Source: CAITWD01 sp963727285 | GTDB taxonomy: Bacteria > Actinomycetota > Thermoleophilia > Miltoncostaeales > Miltoncostaeaceae | DNA: 64,000 bases | Assembly: GCA_963727285.1 (NCBI GenBank) | Contig: CAVSFF010000012.1 | Coordinates: 1-64,000, forward strand | Reading direction: 5' to 3' | Part shown: one piece after another, positions 8,603-18,413 of the stretch | How the letters are laid out: the number at the start of each line of letters is the position of its first letter | Numbering within the stretch: the stretch's first letter is position 1 | The notes under the pieces: model-generated | Database searches by the model: none | What the model was told of the DNA's origin: nothing | Seen by the model: the letters and a program-made list of their open reading frames with translations, nothing else | Translations under genes and position numbers: made by a program

Positions 8603-9042
8603 GGCGCGGGCCTCGGGAGCACGCGCTCGTCGACCATGGGGGGGTCGACAGGTAACCTGATGGATCCGGCCGCTCTGAGCACGGGGCCGGCCAGGTTCAC
8701 TTCCTGCAATCTGGCACCAACAAACTATCGGGCGACCATAAGCCGCACACAATGGGGAGCCATCTCGCCCGGCCCGCGTGGGCCGAGGCTGCGGCACTCG
8801 GCTGACGTTGAAGAATCCAAGATGCGCCTGCGGGTCTCCAGTGCCGCGTCCAAGGCACCCCGCGTCCGTTGGATGCGGCTTCCCTGCGACCTCTTCGCGC
8901 GGATCGTTGAACTCGTGCCGCGCGACGACCCGCGACCCCGACGCGCCAATATCCCCGAACGCGACACAGGCTCGGATGCGCACCGACCTCGGCCGCCTCG
9001 ACTCGGCGTGCCGGCGGTCTAACGCCGACATGGCAGGCGATC
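8603..9042. other. Gap without a recognised gene
   Basis: Only low-complexity high-GC open frames on either strand. No hairpin or repeat of note before the small ORF that ends at 9043. Confidence 0.4.
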
Positions 9043-9132
9043 TCAGCCGCGACGCTGCACCATGCGAACTACAGCAATAGTCGCTGCCATCAGAATCGCC
9101 AACCCGACCAATGCTGCAAGTCCCTTAACCAT
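9043..9132 (-). CDS. Small single-pass membrane protein (29 aa)
   Basis: ATG at 9132 is preceded by GGAGG with a five-base spacer. The peptide is a short N terminus (MVK), one hydrophobic helix (GLAALVGLAILMAATIAVV) and a basic tail (RMVQRRG), which predicts N-out/C-in insertion. No family was recognised. The ribosome site and clean topology make it a better candidate than chance. It stands alone between gaps. Confidence 0.5.
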   Translation of the reverse strand: MVKGLAALVGLAILMAATIAVVRMVQRRG

Positions 9133-9397
9133 TACTGCCTCCGCGTTCACGCGTCAGTTTCATCCGTCAATCTCGGACGAGCCTATTGGAGACGCCCGAC
9201 CGGCGGAAGGGGCGTCTATTCAACCGTCAGTTCCATCCGGATGCTCGAATCGAGGTTGACGAACGGCTACGCGTGGTGGTTCGGATGGTGGCAACCACGG
9301 TCCAAACTCTCTCAAGAGACATCTCCAATGAGCGGTTCTCTACGCTTCGAGCGGCGGCCAGCGCTCCAAACTTGAAGGGTCGGAACAAAGTGGGAAC

Positions 9398-9553
9398 ATG
9401 GATTCCATGCCACGGCGCTTAGTTCGCACAGCTATTCCCGGCGTCTACCGCGGTGGTTGCAGCTACGTGGTGACCTTCACCGACCCGGCCGGCACGCGGC
9501 GCAAGCGTTCCGCCGCGAGGCTCGCGGAGGCAATCTCAGTAGATCCTGATTGA
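9398..9553 (+). mobile_element. Integrase N-terminal remnant (51 codons)
   Basis: The frame reads IPGVYRGGCSYVVTFTDPAG then TRRKRSAARLAEA. This is the arm-type DNA-binding start of actinobacterial tyrosine recombinases (PGIY.RG..Y.V.y.D..G..R.kS). It stops at 9551 and no core-binding or catalytic domain follows. It lies about 290 bp before a TLR repeat. Confidence 0.6.
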
Positions 9554-9835
9554 CGGCCGTCATCGCCCGCGGCAACTACCGCGCGTCGGACTCGACGAGT
9601 GCGCCATGGAATGGCTGCCGACCACACCGCATAGGGGTGAGCGGTACCTATGCCGGCGCAGAAGCGCGACTGTGCTGGCAAGAAGAAGCGGCACTCCTGC
9701 TTCACAACAAAGCGCGCTCTGAGAAGTTGAACCAATTCACGGACCCAATGGAACCAAGCTGGAAGCCATCCCGAGTGCTTATCCCGAAAAATGCCTGTTT
9801 GCACCGCGTGCCAGGGATGCTCACAGGCGGCTCGG
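9554..9835. other. Integrase-flanking gap
   Basis: Sequence between the integrase remnant and the TLR repeat. An AT-richer plus-strand open frame (9550-9840) has no recognisable domain. Confidence 0.3.
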
Positions 9836-9880
9836 GATGAAGGGGGCAGCAGTTCGAATCCGCTCGTCGGCTTCTCCCCC
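9836..9880 (+). repeat. TLR repeat, well-preserved copy
   Basis: GATGAAGGGGGCAGCAGTTC, then GAATCCGCTCGTCGGCTTC and CCCCC. The tRNA-Ala-like T-arm and acceptor strand TTCGAATCCGCTCGTCGGCT is exact. GGGGG pairs with the trailing CCCCC. Confidence 0.7.
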
Positions 9881-9938
9881 GTCACCGGGCGTGAAGGGAT
9901 AATGACCGCGTGGCTTCGGCATTGACGGTCCGAACCCG

Positions 9939-11594
9939 CTAGGTGAGTGGAGCAGCAGACATCGTCAACGGCCCTGTGGCTGGAAGGCCCAATGCCACGG
10001 CCAGGTCAGCTTGTCCTCCCCAATCCCCAAGGTGAGCACTCCACCCACGGACTTGGGCGGACGCCGCAGCGTCATCGCTGTTTCGGGATCGGTGCAGGCG
10101 TCGTACCGGCGAGCGTGCCAGGGCTGGCCGTAGCGGCGCGTCGGGTGGCAAGTTGGCCCGTTCCCGGGCGATCTCAACTGCCCGGCGCAGCCCACCAAGC
10201 TCGTCCACGAGCCCTCGTTCAACGGCGTCGGCTCCCGTCCACACCCGGCCACGCGCCACCTCGTCAACAGCACCGAGACTCATGGCACGACCACGGGCAA
10301 CCTTGTCGATGAAGTCCGCATAGATGAGATCGAGCAGTTCGTCGAGCTTGGCCCACTCTTCTTCGCTGAAGCCGGTCTGCGGCGAGAACATCCGGGCGTG
10401 GCGTCCGACGGCGAGACTCTCGACGTTGACACCCAGCCGCTCGAGCAGCCCGCTGGCCCGGAGCTTGCCGCCCACCACCCCGATCGAACCGGTGAGTGTC
10501 GCTGGCTGCGCCACAATGACGTCGGCTGCCGCGGCGACGAAGTAGCCGCCCGAACCGGCCAAGTCACCCATCGACACGACGACCGGCGTACCGGCTTCGC
10601 AGCGATGCATACCTCATGCCAGATGGTGTCCGAGGCGATGTACGATCCGCCGGGACTGTTGACTCGGAACACGATCGCCTTGGTGCGCTCATCTCGTACC
10701 GCCGAACGGAACCTGCACTGACGGTGTCTGATCCAGCCGCTCGTCCGACCGGACCGCGCCGGGAATGGCCCGTGCGAATGGCTCCGGTTGCCTCGATCAA
10801 CGCGACCCCAGGTCGCCTCGCGTTTCGTGCTCGAACGACAGCCTCCCTCCACGGGGGGCGATACCGGGACAGATAGAGCAGAGTTGGCCTCGTCGTCGCC
10901 CATTGGCGATCAACCGCCCGTCGAACGGTGTCTCGATATCCGAGGTGATCGACGAGGCCGGCTTCTCGAGCCTCGGCCGCGGGGATGGGTGCTCGATCGA
11001 TGAGTTCCCGCACCCGGCCCTGGGGCAACCGGCGGCCGCCGGCGACGGCCGAGACGATCTGCTCGAAGCGGGACGCAGCCAGGCGCTCGGTCGCGTCGCG
11101 GCCTGCTGGGTGAACCCCGTGCGCATCAGCCTGTCCGCCGCCCCCTTGTACTCGTGGCGCTGGGCGAGGAGTGGCTCGATGTGCGCACGGTCCAAAACGC
11201 CGCGCAGAAACACCCCGGTCGCCGAGACCCCCATAAGGCCGACGCTCCCCGAGGGTTGCAACCACACCTCGTCGAACGCGACAGCAAGGACGTAGGCCGT
11301 CTGCCCGCCCCCGAGTTCGCCAAAGGTCTCCGCCCAGGCGATGGTCCGCTTGCCGTTCGCCCGGAATCGCGCCACCGCATCGGACAGCTCCTGGGCTTGT
11401 GCCAGCGACATCGACGAGGCCCCAAGCTTGGCCAGCAATCCGACCACTCTGCGATCTCGGGCGGCGCTGGCGAGCCGGTCAACGGCCATCCGTAGCCCGA
11501 GGCGTCGTCGGGTCAACGCCCATTCGACAGGATGGGACCCGGTATCCTCGACGAGCCCGAGGGTCAGGTCCAACTCAAGCAGGATGGCGGCCAT
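9939..11594 (-). CDS. sppA: SppA-type signal peptide peptidase (S49), with three frameshifts
   Basis: Four consecutive frame segments together give a complete S49 protease of the long, duplicated (protease IV) type. The first (from ATG 11594) holds QTAYVLAVAFDEVWLQPSG and the catalytic lysine region RHEYKGAADRL. The second holds AREAGLVDHLGY. The third is VFRVNSPGGSYIASD. The last is MGDLAGSGGYFVAAAAD, whose Ser in GSGGY is the nucleophile, followed by TGSIGVVGGKL. The shifts lie near 11095, 10745 and 10590. The enzyme cleaves residual signal peptides in the membrane. The C terminus (ALGLPATGPLTM) is in place, so the gene is complete apart from indels. Confidence 0.85.
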
Positions 11595-11718
11595 GGCCGA
11601 ACGCTACCGCGAATTTGGCGTCGGGCATCGACCACCTGTTTACGGGCGATGAAGGGGTCGATGCGATCGGGCCGTAGAGTCGAGTCAGTTCGCGGCGCTG
11701 TCGGCCCGCCGCCACCGA

Positions 11719-11803
11719 AGACGAACCGCGTTCAACCGCTCGCAGGCCTTCGTCATACGGCGTCCCCCAACGAACACTGAGCCCCACTCGACGTCGCGAT
11801 GGG
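11719..11803 (+). repeat. Dispersed repeat R3, copy 1
   Basis: The segment with ACCGCTCGCAGGCCTTCGTC and ACTCGACGTCGC is about 80 percent identical by eye to 57739-57820 in the same orientation. No protein family was recognised in either copy. Confidence 0.55.
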
Positions 11804-12045
11804 CATTAGCCCATGCGCCCGGATCGCCGCACCACGAGTCCACGCCACGCCCACGGGAATTGGCGAACGCGGCGGTCACGGACCATTCGTCGAAACGGGC
11901 GACGAGGGTCGGACGGGCCATCCTCGGCGTGGACGGCAGGCGCTGGTAGACGCCCTCCCGGCCTGATCGTCGAGGTCCTAGCGGTCACTTCGTGATCGTT
12001 GTTACATAAAGAGGCATGACCGCACGCCCAGACCGGGGGGCATTA

Positions 12046-12258
12046 ATGGGAAGCGTCTACAAGGTCATCGAGATCGTCGGAACGAGCAGCGACTCGTGGG
12101 AGGACGCCACGCGGGCCGCAATCACCACCGCGAGCCGCACGCTTCGCGATCTGCGTGTCGCGGAGGTCGTCCGGCAAGATGTGACGATCCGCGACGACGG
12201 CCAGCCGGACGAGTTTCGGATCCGCCTGAGTGCGTCGTTCAAGTACGAGGACGGCTAA
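12046..12258 (+). CDS. Dodecin
   Basis: The 70-residue protein SVYKVIEIVGTSSDSWEDAT...ASRTLRDLRVAEV...FRIRLSASFKYE is a dodecin, a dodecameric flavin-binding storage protein that limits free flavin photochemistry. The conserved SWEDA and LRDLRVAEV segments are present. The ATG at 12046 is preferred over 12016 because the family starts one or two residues before SVYKV. A single-gene unit. A flavin buffer in a window that also encodes a heliorhodopsin and FAD enzymes is suggestive but not evidence of linkage. Confidence 0.9.
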   Translation: MGSVYKVIEIVGTSSDSWEDATRAAITTASRTLRDLRVAEVVRQDVTIRDDGQPDEFRIRLSASFKYEDG

Positions 12259-12564
12259 CACGCCGAGCGCGCACCCCCGGGCTTCGGCTCCGGGCGCCCG
12301 ACGGCGCGGCGGTGCCGCCCATGGCAACGCCGACGTGGGACCGGCATGCAGCCCGCCGCCCCGATCAACCGCCCCACGAGGCCCTGGGGCGCTGGAGCTC
12401 GGGGTGCATATCGCACTGCTTCGACTACGTCGGGACCGCCCGGGTGCGTGCATGGTCGACCGGGCCGTCGTCGTGACGCGGGCGCAAGGACGGCCAGGGT
12501 CGCGTACAGAACGGGTTCTCCGGCGCCCGGTCAGCGGGTGCCGTCCACCGGGGCATGTCGGCGA

Positions 12565-13839
12565 ATGACTGCGTCGGCGCCCACCGTTGAAGCGTTCCTG
12601 AACGGAAGCCAGTGGCACCTCCTGGTCGCTCTCGGAATCGGCCTGCTGATCGGGCTGGAGCGGGAACGCCGCAAGGGTCATGGGCCGGATCGCGAGGCGG
12701 CCGGAGTGCGCACGTTCGCTCTGGTTGCACTCCTCGGCGGCCTCTGCGCAGCCTTCGGTGGCGTCGCTGTGCTGGCTGTTTGCGCTGCGTTCGTCGCCGT
12801 CGCGGGGCTCGCCGCGTACACCATCCGCCGGAACGACGATCCCGGACTCACCACCCAGGTCGCGCTCATGACCACCTTCCTGCTCGGCGCGCTGACCAGT
12901 CGCGATGCCGCGCTCGCCGCCGCCCTTGCTGTCATTGTGGCCGTGCTGTTGGTGGCGCGAACGTCGCTGCACCGCTTCGTGCGCGACTCCCTGTCGGAGC
13001 AGGAAGTACACGACGGGCTCATCTTCGCCACCGCCGCGCTCGTCGTCTTGCCATTTGTGCCGAACGACGAGCTGGGGCCATACGGGGTCTTCAACCCATT
13101 TGTGATCTGGCGGTTGGTCGTGATCGTCATGGCGATCGGCGCGGTCGGATACGTCGGAATTCGACTGTTCGGCGCGCGTCTCGGACTCGCTGTGGCGGGA
13201 TTCGCAGGGGGGTTCGTTTCGAGCACGGTCGCCGTCGGGCTCCTTGGAGTGCAGGCGCGCCGAGATGGCCGCCTGCTGCGGAGCGCGTGTGCCGGTGCGG
13301 TGCTGGCGAGCCTTGCAAGCATCATCGAACTCGCCGTCGTTATCGGGGCAGCAGATCCCGCGACGCTTCGTGCCCTCTCCTTGCCGTTGGCGCTGGCCGC
13401 GCTGAGCGCGGCCGCCTACGGAGGTGTCTTCGCGTTCCGCTCCCTGCGGGGCGATCCCGCACCCTCGATCGACCGCGGCCACGCGTTCGACCTAAAGATC
13501 GCGCTCGGCTTCACGGTGGCGGTAACCGTTGCGATCTTCGCAGCGGCGGCACTACGGGATGCGATGGGGAGTTCGGGGCTCGTTCTCGGCGTTGCCGTGG
13601 CCGGGCTGGTAGATATCCAATCCGGCGCGATCGCAGTCGCCGGTCTGTCCGCGGCCGGAAAGATGGCACCCAGCCACACCGTGGTCCCGATCCTCGCCGG
13701 GCTGTCGGCGAGCACCCTCACCAAGGTGATCCTCGCCGTCGTCACTGGCGGCCGGAGATACGCCCTGTGCGTGGCGCCAGGTCTTCTGCTCGTCCTCATC
13801 AGCGCATGGGCCGGATTGGCGGTCGCTGGACTCCGCTGA
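12565..13839 (+). CDS. MgtC/SapB-DUF4010 family membrane protein
   Basis: The 424-residue polytopic membrane protein has an N-terminal MgtC-like unit (GIGLLIGLERERRKG with AAGVRTFALVALLGGL, about residues 15-60) and a C-terminal DUF4010 region (VAGFAGGFVSSTVAVGLLGV, about 205-230, then further helices to the end). These two-part proteins are common in bacteria. Their transport role is unproven, although single-domain MgtC proteins inhibit ATP synthase or modulate Mg adaptation. The ATG at 12565 is chosen because upstream residues are low-complexity. The gene is intact with no partners nearby. Confidence 0.85.
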   Translation: MTASAPTVEAFLNGSQWHLLVALGIGLLIGLERERRKGHGPDREAAGVRTFALVALLGGLCAAFGGVAVLAVCAAFVAVAGLAAYTIRRNDDPGLTTQVALMTTFLLGALTSRDAALAAALAVIVAVLLVARTSLHRFVRDSLSEQEVHDGLIFATAALVVLPFVPNDELGPYGVFNPFVIWRLVVIVMAIGAVGYVGIRLFGARLGLAVAGFAGGFVSSTVAVGLLGVQARRDGRLLRSACAGAVLASLASIIELAVVIGAADPATLRALSLPLALAALSAAAYGGVFAFRSLRGDPAPSIDRGHAFDLKIALGFTVAVTVAIFAAAALRDAMGSSGLVLGVAVAGLVDIQSGAIAVAGLSAAGKMAPSHTVVPILAGLSASTLTKVILAVVTGGRRYALCVAPGLLLVLISAWAGLAVAGLR

Positions 13840-14166
13840 CCAACCCAGTCCCGGCGCCGTCGCTGGCATACCAGCAAAACGAGACCGCGTCGCCACGTGC
13901 GGCGAGCCACCGACACCTATCCTGATCGGAACCTCGCAGATCCACTGGAGAACGGGTCCAGATCCTGCAGTCTCGCATCACCTTGACCCGCTCAACTCGG
14001 GCGAGGATGGGGCCTCCGCTCGCGTCGTGGCGGCAGCTTCATTCGCCTACGTATTGAGGGCAGCAGGGCACGCGCCGGTGACGTCCGACGCAGGGGCGCG
14101 GGCAACGCTTCGGGCCGCGGAAACTCGCCACTTGCGCCGCTGAGAGCTCCGCGAGAAACTGACGAC
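13840..14166. other. Gap without a recognised gene
   Basis: No open frame with protein-like composition, repeat or strong hairpin recognised. Confidence 0.4.
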
Positions 14167-14857
14167 ATGGGTAGATCGGGCCGCAGGCTGGCATTCCTCG
14201 TGTGCCTTATCGGTGGCGTCTACGGGCTCGTCCTGCGCCCACGGATAGTCCGTTGGGGTGCCAGCGACGACGAAGTGAATCAGAGTATTCCCCGGGAACG
14301 ATCTGATACCCGACGGCACGCGAGCCGCGACCATGGCCGTCACCATCGATGCGCCGCCGACCGAGGTATGGCCGTGGCTCATCCAGATGGGCTGGGACCG
14401 AGCAGGCTGGTACTCCTGGGATCGCCTTGACAACGGCGGCCGCCGGAGTGCCCGAGACGTCCACCCGGAATGGCAGGACCTCTCCGTTGGCGACCGCCTG
14501 TCGGCTTGGTCACCCGGTGGCCCGATGGAGGCCTGGGAGGTTGCCGCGCTCGAGCCGAGGCGATTCCTGGGCTTGCGCGGCCTCAGCGACCTTCGCGGGC
14601 GCGTGCTCGGCCCGAACCAACCGCGCCCGAAGTCATACACGGAGGGACTCTGGGGATTCCTCCTCGAAGACCTGCCTGGTGATCAGACGCGCCTCGTGGT
14701 CAGCGGGTACCAGACACTTCGTCCCCGGTGGCTCGAAGGCCCATTCAACTTCCTGGTCTACCCACTCATGCACTGGCCGATGCAGACCCGTCAGTTCGCC
14801 AACATCAAGCGCAACGTTGAGACCGCCCGGAACGCCGCGACCGACGGCCAGCACTAG
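14167..14857 (+). CDS. SRPBCC family protein with N-terminal membrane anchor (frameshifted)
   Basis: The first frame gives a membrane helix (LAFLVCLIGGVYGLVL) and RWGASDDEVNQSIP. An extra C in the CCCC run near 14291 shifts the frame. The protein then continues GNDLIPDGTRAATMAVTIDA, VWPWLIQMGWDRAGWYSWD and PFNFLVYPLMHWPM to the stop. The WPWLxQMG..RAGWYS motif is typical of a membrane-linked SRPBCC subfamily with a hydrophobic ligand cavity. With one base removed the gene is about 229 codons and complete. Confidence 0.78.
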
Positions 14858-14902
14858 CGGCACGCCGACCGCGATCACCGCCGGCAAATGGCCGGAGGTA
14901 GG

Positions 14903-15042
14903 GTCAACAAGGCGCTGAGCCGAATCGGACCGACGGCACGACCTTCGTCACACCAGGTGAACGGGTCAGGGACTGGCTCGCGCTCGTCGACTTCGAGCCA
15001 ACCTCCGGTGATGAAACGTACGTGAGCCTATGCCGTTCGTAG
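14903..15042 (+). pseudogene. C-terminal fragment of an unidentified protein
   Basis: The frame after a TAG reads DGTTFVTPGERVRDWLALVD then FEPTSGDETYVSLCRS and stops at 15040. Composition is protein-like but there is no start codon, so it is probably the tail of a lost or frameshifted gene. Confidence 0.3.
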
Positions 15043-15153
15043 ATGGTCACCACCGACCAGCATTGCCGCTGGCCTCGTAGACCCGCCGAGCCGCGCGAGC
15101 TCGACGGCGGCTTTGGTTGTCAACGGCTGGACTTCGCGGCCGAACGCCAACGG

Positions 15154-16509
15154 TTACGCGGGCCCCGATGGCGGGATAGCGAAGCGAATGACGGTGCCCC
15201 CGTCACGACCGCGCTCTGCGACGACTGTACCTCCGTGCTCCTCCACAATCGTGCGCACAATCGCGAGCCCGAGGCCGGAGCCGGGGGATGACCGACTGCT
15301 CGCCCCGCGAAAGAACCTGTCGAACACGCGTGGGAGATCGTCTTCGGGGATTCCTGATCCGTGGTCCACCACGACAACTTCACCCTGCCTCACGCCGACT
15401 TCGACGACGCCTCCGTCTGGACTCCACTTCGCGGCGTTACTCAAGACGTTGTCGACAGCGCGACCCAACTGCCCGGCCCGGCCGTGCACGAGCGTCGGGG
15501 AGCGATCGAGACGGAATTGAACGGTCGGAGCATCTCGGGACGCACGGTCGACAGCCGCAGCCACGACATCGTCGAGCCTGACGTCGTCAGCATCGTCCTG
15601 CCGCTCGGCGTCTCGTGCCAAGGTCACGACGTCTTGGATAGTCGTGCTCAAGTCAGCCAGTTGTGCCCGAATATCACGGACGAGGGCGGTCCGAGTGGTC
15701 GGATCAAGGTCTGCCTCATCGCAGAGAACCTCAAGGTTCGTGCGCAACGCCGTCAGCGGTGTTCGCAACTCGTGCGACGCATCGGTGACCAACTGACGCT
15801 GAGAATCACGGGATACCTGAAGAGCTGCCAACATCTCGTTGAAGGTCGACGCGAGCTTGCCGACCTCGTCTCTGCGCTCGACCTGAATCCGCCGCGAGAG
15901 GTCGCTTGTGTGGGCGACCTCCTCCGCGGTCCTGCGGAGGCGCCGGATCGGCGCCAGCCCTGCCCCTGCGACGAGCGCGGCAAGGACACCCGCGAGCGCG
16001 ACCCCCGCGATCCCAATAACTCCAAGCGCGATCCTCAGCTTCACGAGTAATGAGTCAACGTCCGTGAGCGGCAAGGCGATCTGAGCCGCTCCGCCCGTCC
16101 GGAGCCGAGTCGTAAGGACGCGAACGTGCTCGCCGTCAACCGTTTCGTCGCGCAAGAGTGTGCTTCCGCGCCCCGCGGCAATTGCTCGAGCCGCGGCGTC
16201 GACGACAAGCGCACGCGAAATGCCCGGGGCGGGAACGACTTTCCCATCCGAGGTCAGGAACTCCACATAGCCCGCAGCGCGGCCCGCCGGTGCACTCGGA
16301 ATCCCGCGTGCAGGCCTGTGACGGGTCAGCGCCGGAGGCCGTGCCAGTGCTGCGACGACGACTTGCGCCCGGGCTCGCAGCTCATTGTCGACTTGGTCCC
16401 GCAACTCGCCACGGATCGCCCCGTAACTGAGGACGGAGATCACGACCACCACGCCGGCCATCGCAACGGCACAACCCAGCGCGAGTCGCTTCTGGAGCGT
16501 CAGCGTCAC
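15154..16509 (-). CDS. Sensor histidine kinase (MprB-like)
   Basis: The 451-residue membrane kinase has TM1 at about residues 10-30, an extracytoplasmic sensor of about 120 residues, TM2 at about 157-180, and HAMP. The H-box is TDASHELRTPLTALRTN, the N-box NVLSNAAKWSPDG, the G1 box DHGSGIPEDDLPRVFDRFF and the G2 box GSGLGLAIVRTIVEEHGG. It should autophosphorylate and pass phosphate to the response regulator, whose 3' end overlaps its start by four bases. It is the last gene of the transporter operon, so it probably senses the exported or toxic compound, or envelope stress. Confidence 0.93.
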   Translation of the reverse strand: MTLTLQKRLALGCAVAMAGVVVVISVLSYGAIRGELRDQVDNELRARAQVVVAALARPPALTRHRPARGIPSAPAGRAAGYVEFLTSDGKVVPAPGISRALVVDAAARAIAAGRGSTLLRDETVDGEHVRVLTTRLRTGGAAQIALPLTDVDSLLVKLRIALGVIGIAGVALAGVLAALVAGAGLAPIRRLRRTAEEVAHTSDLSRRIQVERRDEVGKLASTFNEMLAALQVSRDSQRQLVTDASHELRTPLTALRTNLEVLCDEADLDPTTRTALVRDIRAQLADLSTTIQDVVTLARDAERQDDADDVRLDDVVAAAVDRASRDAPTVQFRLDRSPTLVHGRAGQLGRAVDNVLSNAAKWSPDGGVVEVGVRQGEVVVVDHGSGIPEDDLPRVFDRFFRGASSRSSPGSGLGLAIVRTIVEEHGGTVVAERGRDGGTVIRFAIPPSGPA

Positions 16510-17192
16510 GGCTCCCGCAGGACATATCCGACGCCCCGGACCGTATGCAACAACCGGGTCGCGCCATCGCCTTCAATCTTGCGTCGAAGCGTACTGACAT
16601 GAACGGTGAGCGAGTTCGAACACAGGTCGGGGTCGGTGCCCCACACCTGCTCAACGACCAAGTCACGAGTGATCACACGACGGGGATTTCTCATGAACAG
16701 CGCCAAGAGGCGGAACTCCATCGCCGTCAGTTCGACCAAATGCTCGCACCGCCAAACCTGAACGCTGGCGGGGTCCAGAACCAAATCCGCAAACCGGAGC
16801 ACACCATCGCGTCCGTCGAGTTCGGCGCGACGAACAAGCGCGCGAATCCGGGCGATCAACTCGTCGAGGGCAAAGGGCTTGACGAGATAGTCGTCCGCGC
16901 CGACATCAAGTCCGAGAACGCGGTCCTGAACTCCGTCGCGCGCGGTCAGCATTAGGACCGGAGTTCGATCCCCTCCATCTCGGAGTCGGCGGCATACTTC
17001 GACGCCGTCGATGTCGGGCATCTGAATGTCCAGAACGATGACGTCGTAGATTCGGCGACGAATGCTTTCCAGGGCCTGCGTTCCGCACTCGGCAGTCGAG
17101 ATGTCGAATCCCTTGATCATGAGCGCACGTTCAAGAGCCGCGAGGACGCGGGAGTCATCGTCGACCAGGAGCACTCGCTCGCGCGGCGTCAC
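16506..17192 (-). CDS. OmpR/MprA-family response regulator
   Basis: The 228-residue protein has a receiver domain (VLLVDDDSRVL, phospho-acceptor Asp in VIVLDIQMPDIDG, switch Thr in MLTARDG, Lys in YLVKPF) and a C-terminal OmpR-type winged helix (LVVEQVWGTDPDLCSNSLTV...LHTVRGVGYVLRE). The start is GTG at 17192, which overlaps the lipoprotein stop (GTGA). The frame stays open far upstream only because the lipoprotein frame is shifted into it. It likely controls the operon it sits in. Confidence 0.93.
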   Translation of the reverse strand: MTPRERVLLVDDDSRVLAALERALMIKGFDISTAECGTQALESIRRRIYDVIVLDIQMPDIDGVEVCRRLRDGGDRTPVLMLTARDGVQDRVLGLDVGADDYLVKPFALDELIARIRALVRRAELDGRDGVLRFADLVLDPASVQVWRCEHLVELTAMEFRLLALFMRNPRRVITRDLVVEQVWGTDPDLCSNSLTVHVSTLRRKIEGDGATRLLHTVRGVGYVLREP

Positions 17193-17648
17193 GGGACGCC
17201 GCCAGTTGTCGGCGAGGTGACGTCGCCGACGTCGGACGGCACACCGACGTCCTTGCCGCTCCGTTCCGCTGGCTGCCAGAAGTCGGACCGCATCAAGGTC
17301 ACCCCGACCCGGCGGGCGGCCCCTGTGGCCCCCGGCCGGCATGAGACTCCTGCACGCCGCCAACGCAGACGTCATGGCCGTTCGCTGCTGGCCCGACGGG
17401 GGCGTCGCTGAATATCCGTTCTGGCCCGACGGGGGCGGCGCCGAACCCCCGGGTGTCGTCGGGATATCTACGCCATGTTCACGCAAACATTGGGTGAACT
17501 TCGCAAACTGACCCGACGAAGGCCCAGACCCGGCCGCCGACGGCCCGGACGCGGTCGAGCTGGCGGATCCGCCGCCGCCGCACGCCGCGAGCGCGACGCA
17601 CAGCGCGCCGACGATCGACGCGCCCAAGGCCTTGCGCGCCCGTGTCAT
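17189..17648 (-). CDS. Lipoprotein of the ABC-export operon (frameshifted)
   Basis: The start (MTRARKALGASIVGALCV, then ALAACGGGG) is a lipoprotein signal with lipobox LAAC. It is followed by a Ser/Gly linker and FTQCLREHGVDIPTTP and ALAACRSLMP, a small actinobacterial extracytoplasmic family often encoded beside MacAB-like exporters. After GGGGG near 17335 the frame should shift; the shifted frame continues VGVTLMRSDFWQP and ends at TGA 17189, overlapping the regulator GTG. The ATG overlaps the ATPase stop. It probably acts outside the membrane with the permease, as adaptor or ligand binder (inference). Confidence 0.65.
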
Positions 17649-18400
17649 GCGACGTCGCCTTTCGCACCGTCGGGTGTCTGAATCTCGCCGTCTCGCATGC
17701 GGACGAGGCGCTGCGCGTTGTCCGCGATCTGGTCATCATGCGTGATCAGAACGATGGTCTGGCCTTCGCGCATCGACAGTTCTGCGAGCAGGGCCAGAAT
17801 TTCGCGGCCAGTCGTCGAGTCCAGATTCCCTGTCGGCTCGTCGGCAAGCAGGACCCGCGGGCTGTTGGCCAGCGCACGTGCGATCGCCACGCGCTGCTGC
17901 TCGCCTCCGGAGAGTTGGGAGGGGAGATGACTTGTGCGATGCCCAAGGCCAACCTGATCAAGTAGCGCGCGGGCTCGCTCGTGCCGGTCGTCGTTACTGA
18001 GCCCCGACGGCGCCAATGCCGCCTCGACATTGTCTTGCGCCGTAAGCGTCGGGATCAGGTTGAACTGCTGGAAAATGATCCCGATTTCCTCACGCCTCAA
18101 GCGCGCTAGCTCACGATCGTCGAGCGACGCGAGGTCCCGTCCATTGAGTTGGATCGATCCGGACGTCGGTCGGTCCAGCGCCGCCATGAGCTGGAGCAGG
18201 GTCGTCTTCCCGGAGCCGCTTGGCCCCACGACGACGACATACTCGCCCTCACTGATCCGTAGGTCGACCCGACTAAGCGCAAGGACCTCAGTGGATCCCG
18301 ACCCATAGCGCTTCGTCACGTCTTCTAGGGCAAACAGCTCGGTCTTCGCGGCGTCCGGGTCGGTCGTCGTCGCCGGCGTCGTTGCGTTCAATTCAGCCAT
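17645..18400 (-). CDS. ABC transporter ATP-binding protein (MacB/LolD type)
   Basis: The 251-residue ATPase has Walker A GPSGSGKTT, Q-loop FQQFNLIPTLTAQDNV, signature LSGGEQQRVAIARAL, Walker B VLLADEPTGNLD and H-switch LITHD. The subgroup pairs with MacB/FtsX-like permeases in export of peptides or antibiotics or in lipoprotein release. The ATG at 18400 has a GGGGAG site. Earlier in-frame codons overlap the permease end and are unlikely to be coding. It is second in the operon and overlaps the lipoprotein ATG. Confidence 0.93.
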   Translation of the reverse strand: MAELNATTPATTTDPDAAKTELFALEDVTKRYGSGSTEVLALSRVDLRISEGEYVVVVGPSGSGKTTLLQLMAALDRPTSGSIQLNGRDLASLDDRELARLRREEIGIIFQQFNLIPTLTAQDNVEAALAPSGLSNDDRHERARALLDQVGLGHRTSHLPSQLSGGEQQRVAIARALANSPRVLLADEPTGNLDSTTGREILALLAELSMREGQTIVLITHDDQIADNAQRLVRMRDGEIQTPDGAKGDVA

Positions 18401-18413
18401 TAATGAACTCCCC

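Noticed and set aside
12043..13482. A 479-codon minus-strand frame opposite dodecin and the MgtC-DUF4010 gene
   Set aside because: It is a high-GC shadow frame; the plus strand carries clearly conserved proteins there.
14955..15000. A TLR-like GGTGAACGGGTCAGG...CTCGTCGACTT
   Set aside because: It lies inside a protein-like reading frame (TPGERVRDWLALVD) and lacks the T-arm, so chance similarity is more likely.
16506..17648. A single 380-codon lipoprotein-response-regulator fusion
   Set aside because: The middle is Arg-rich out-of-frame sequence. A frame shift restores a normal lipoprotein end that overlaps a GTG for the regulator.
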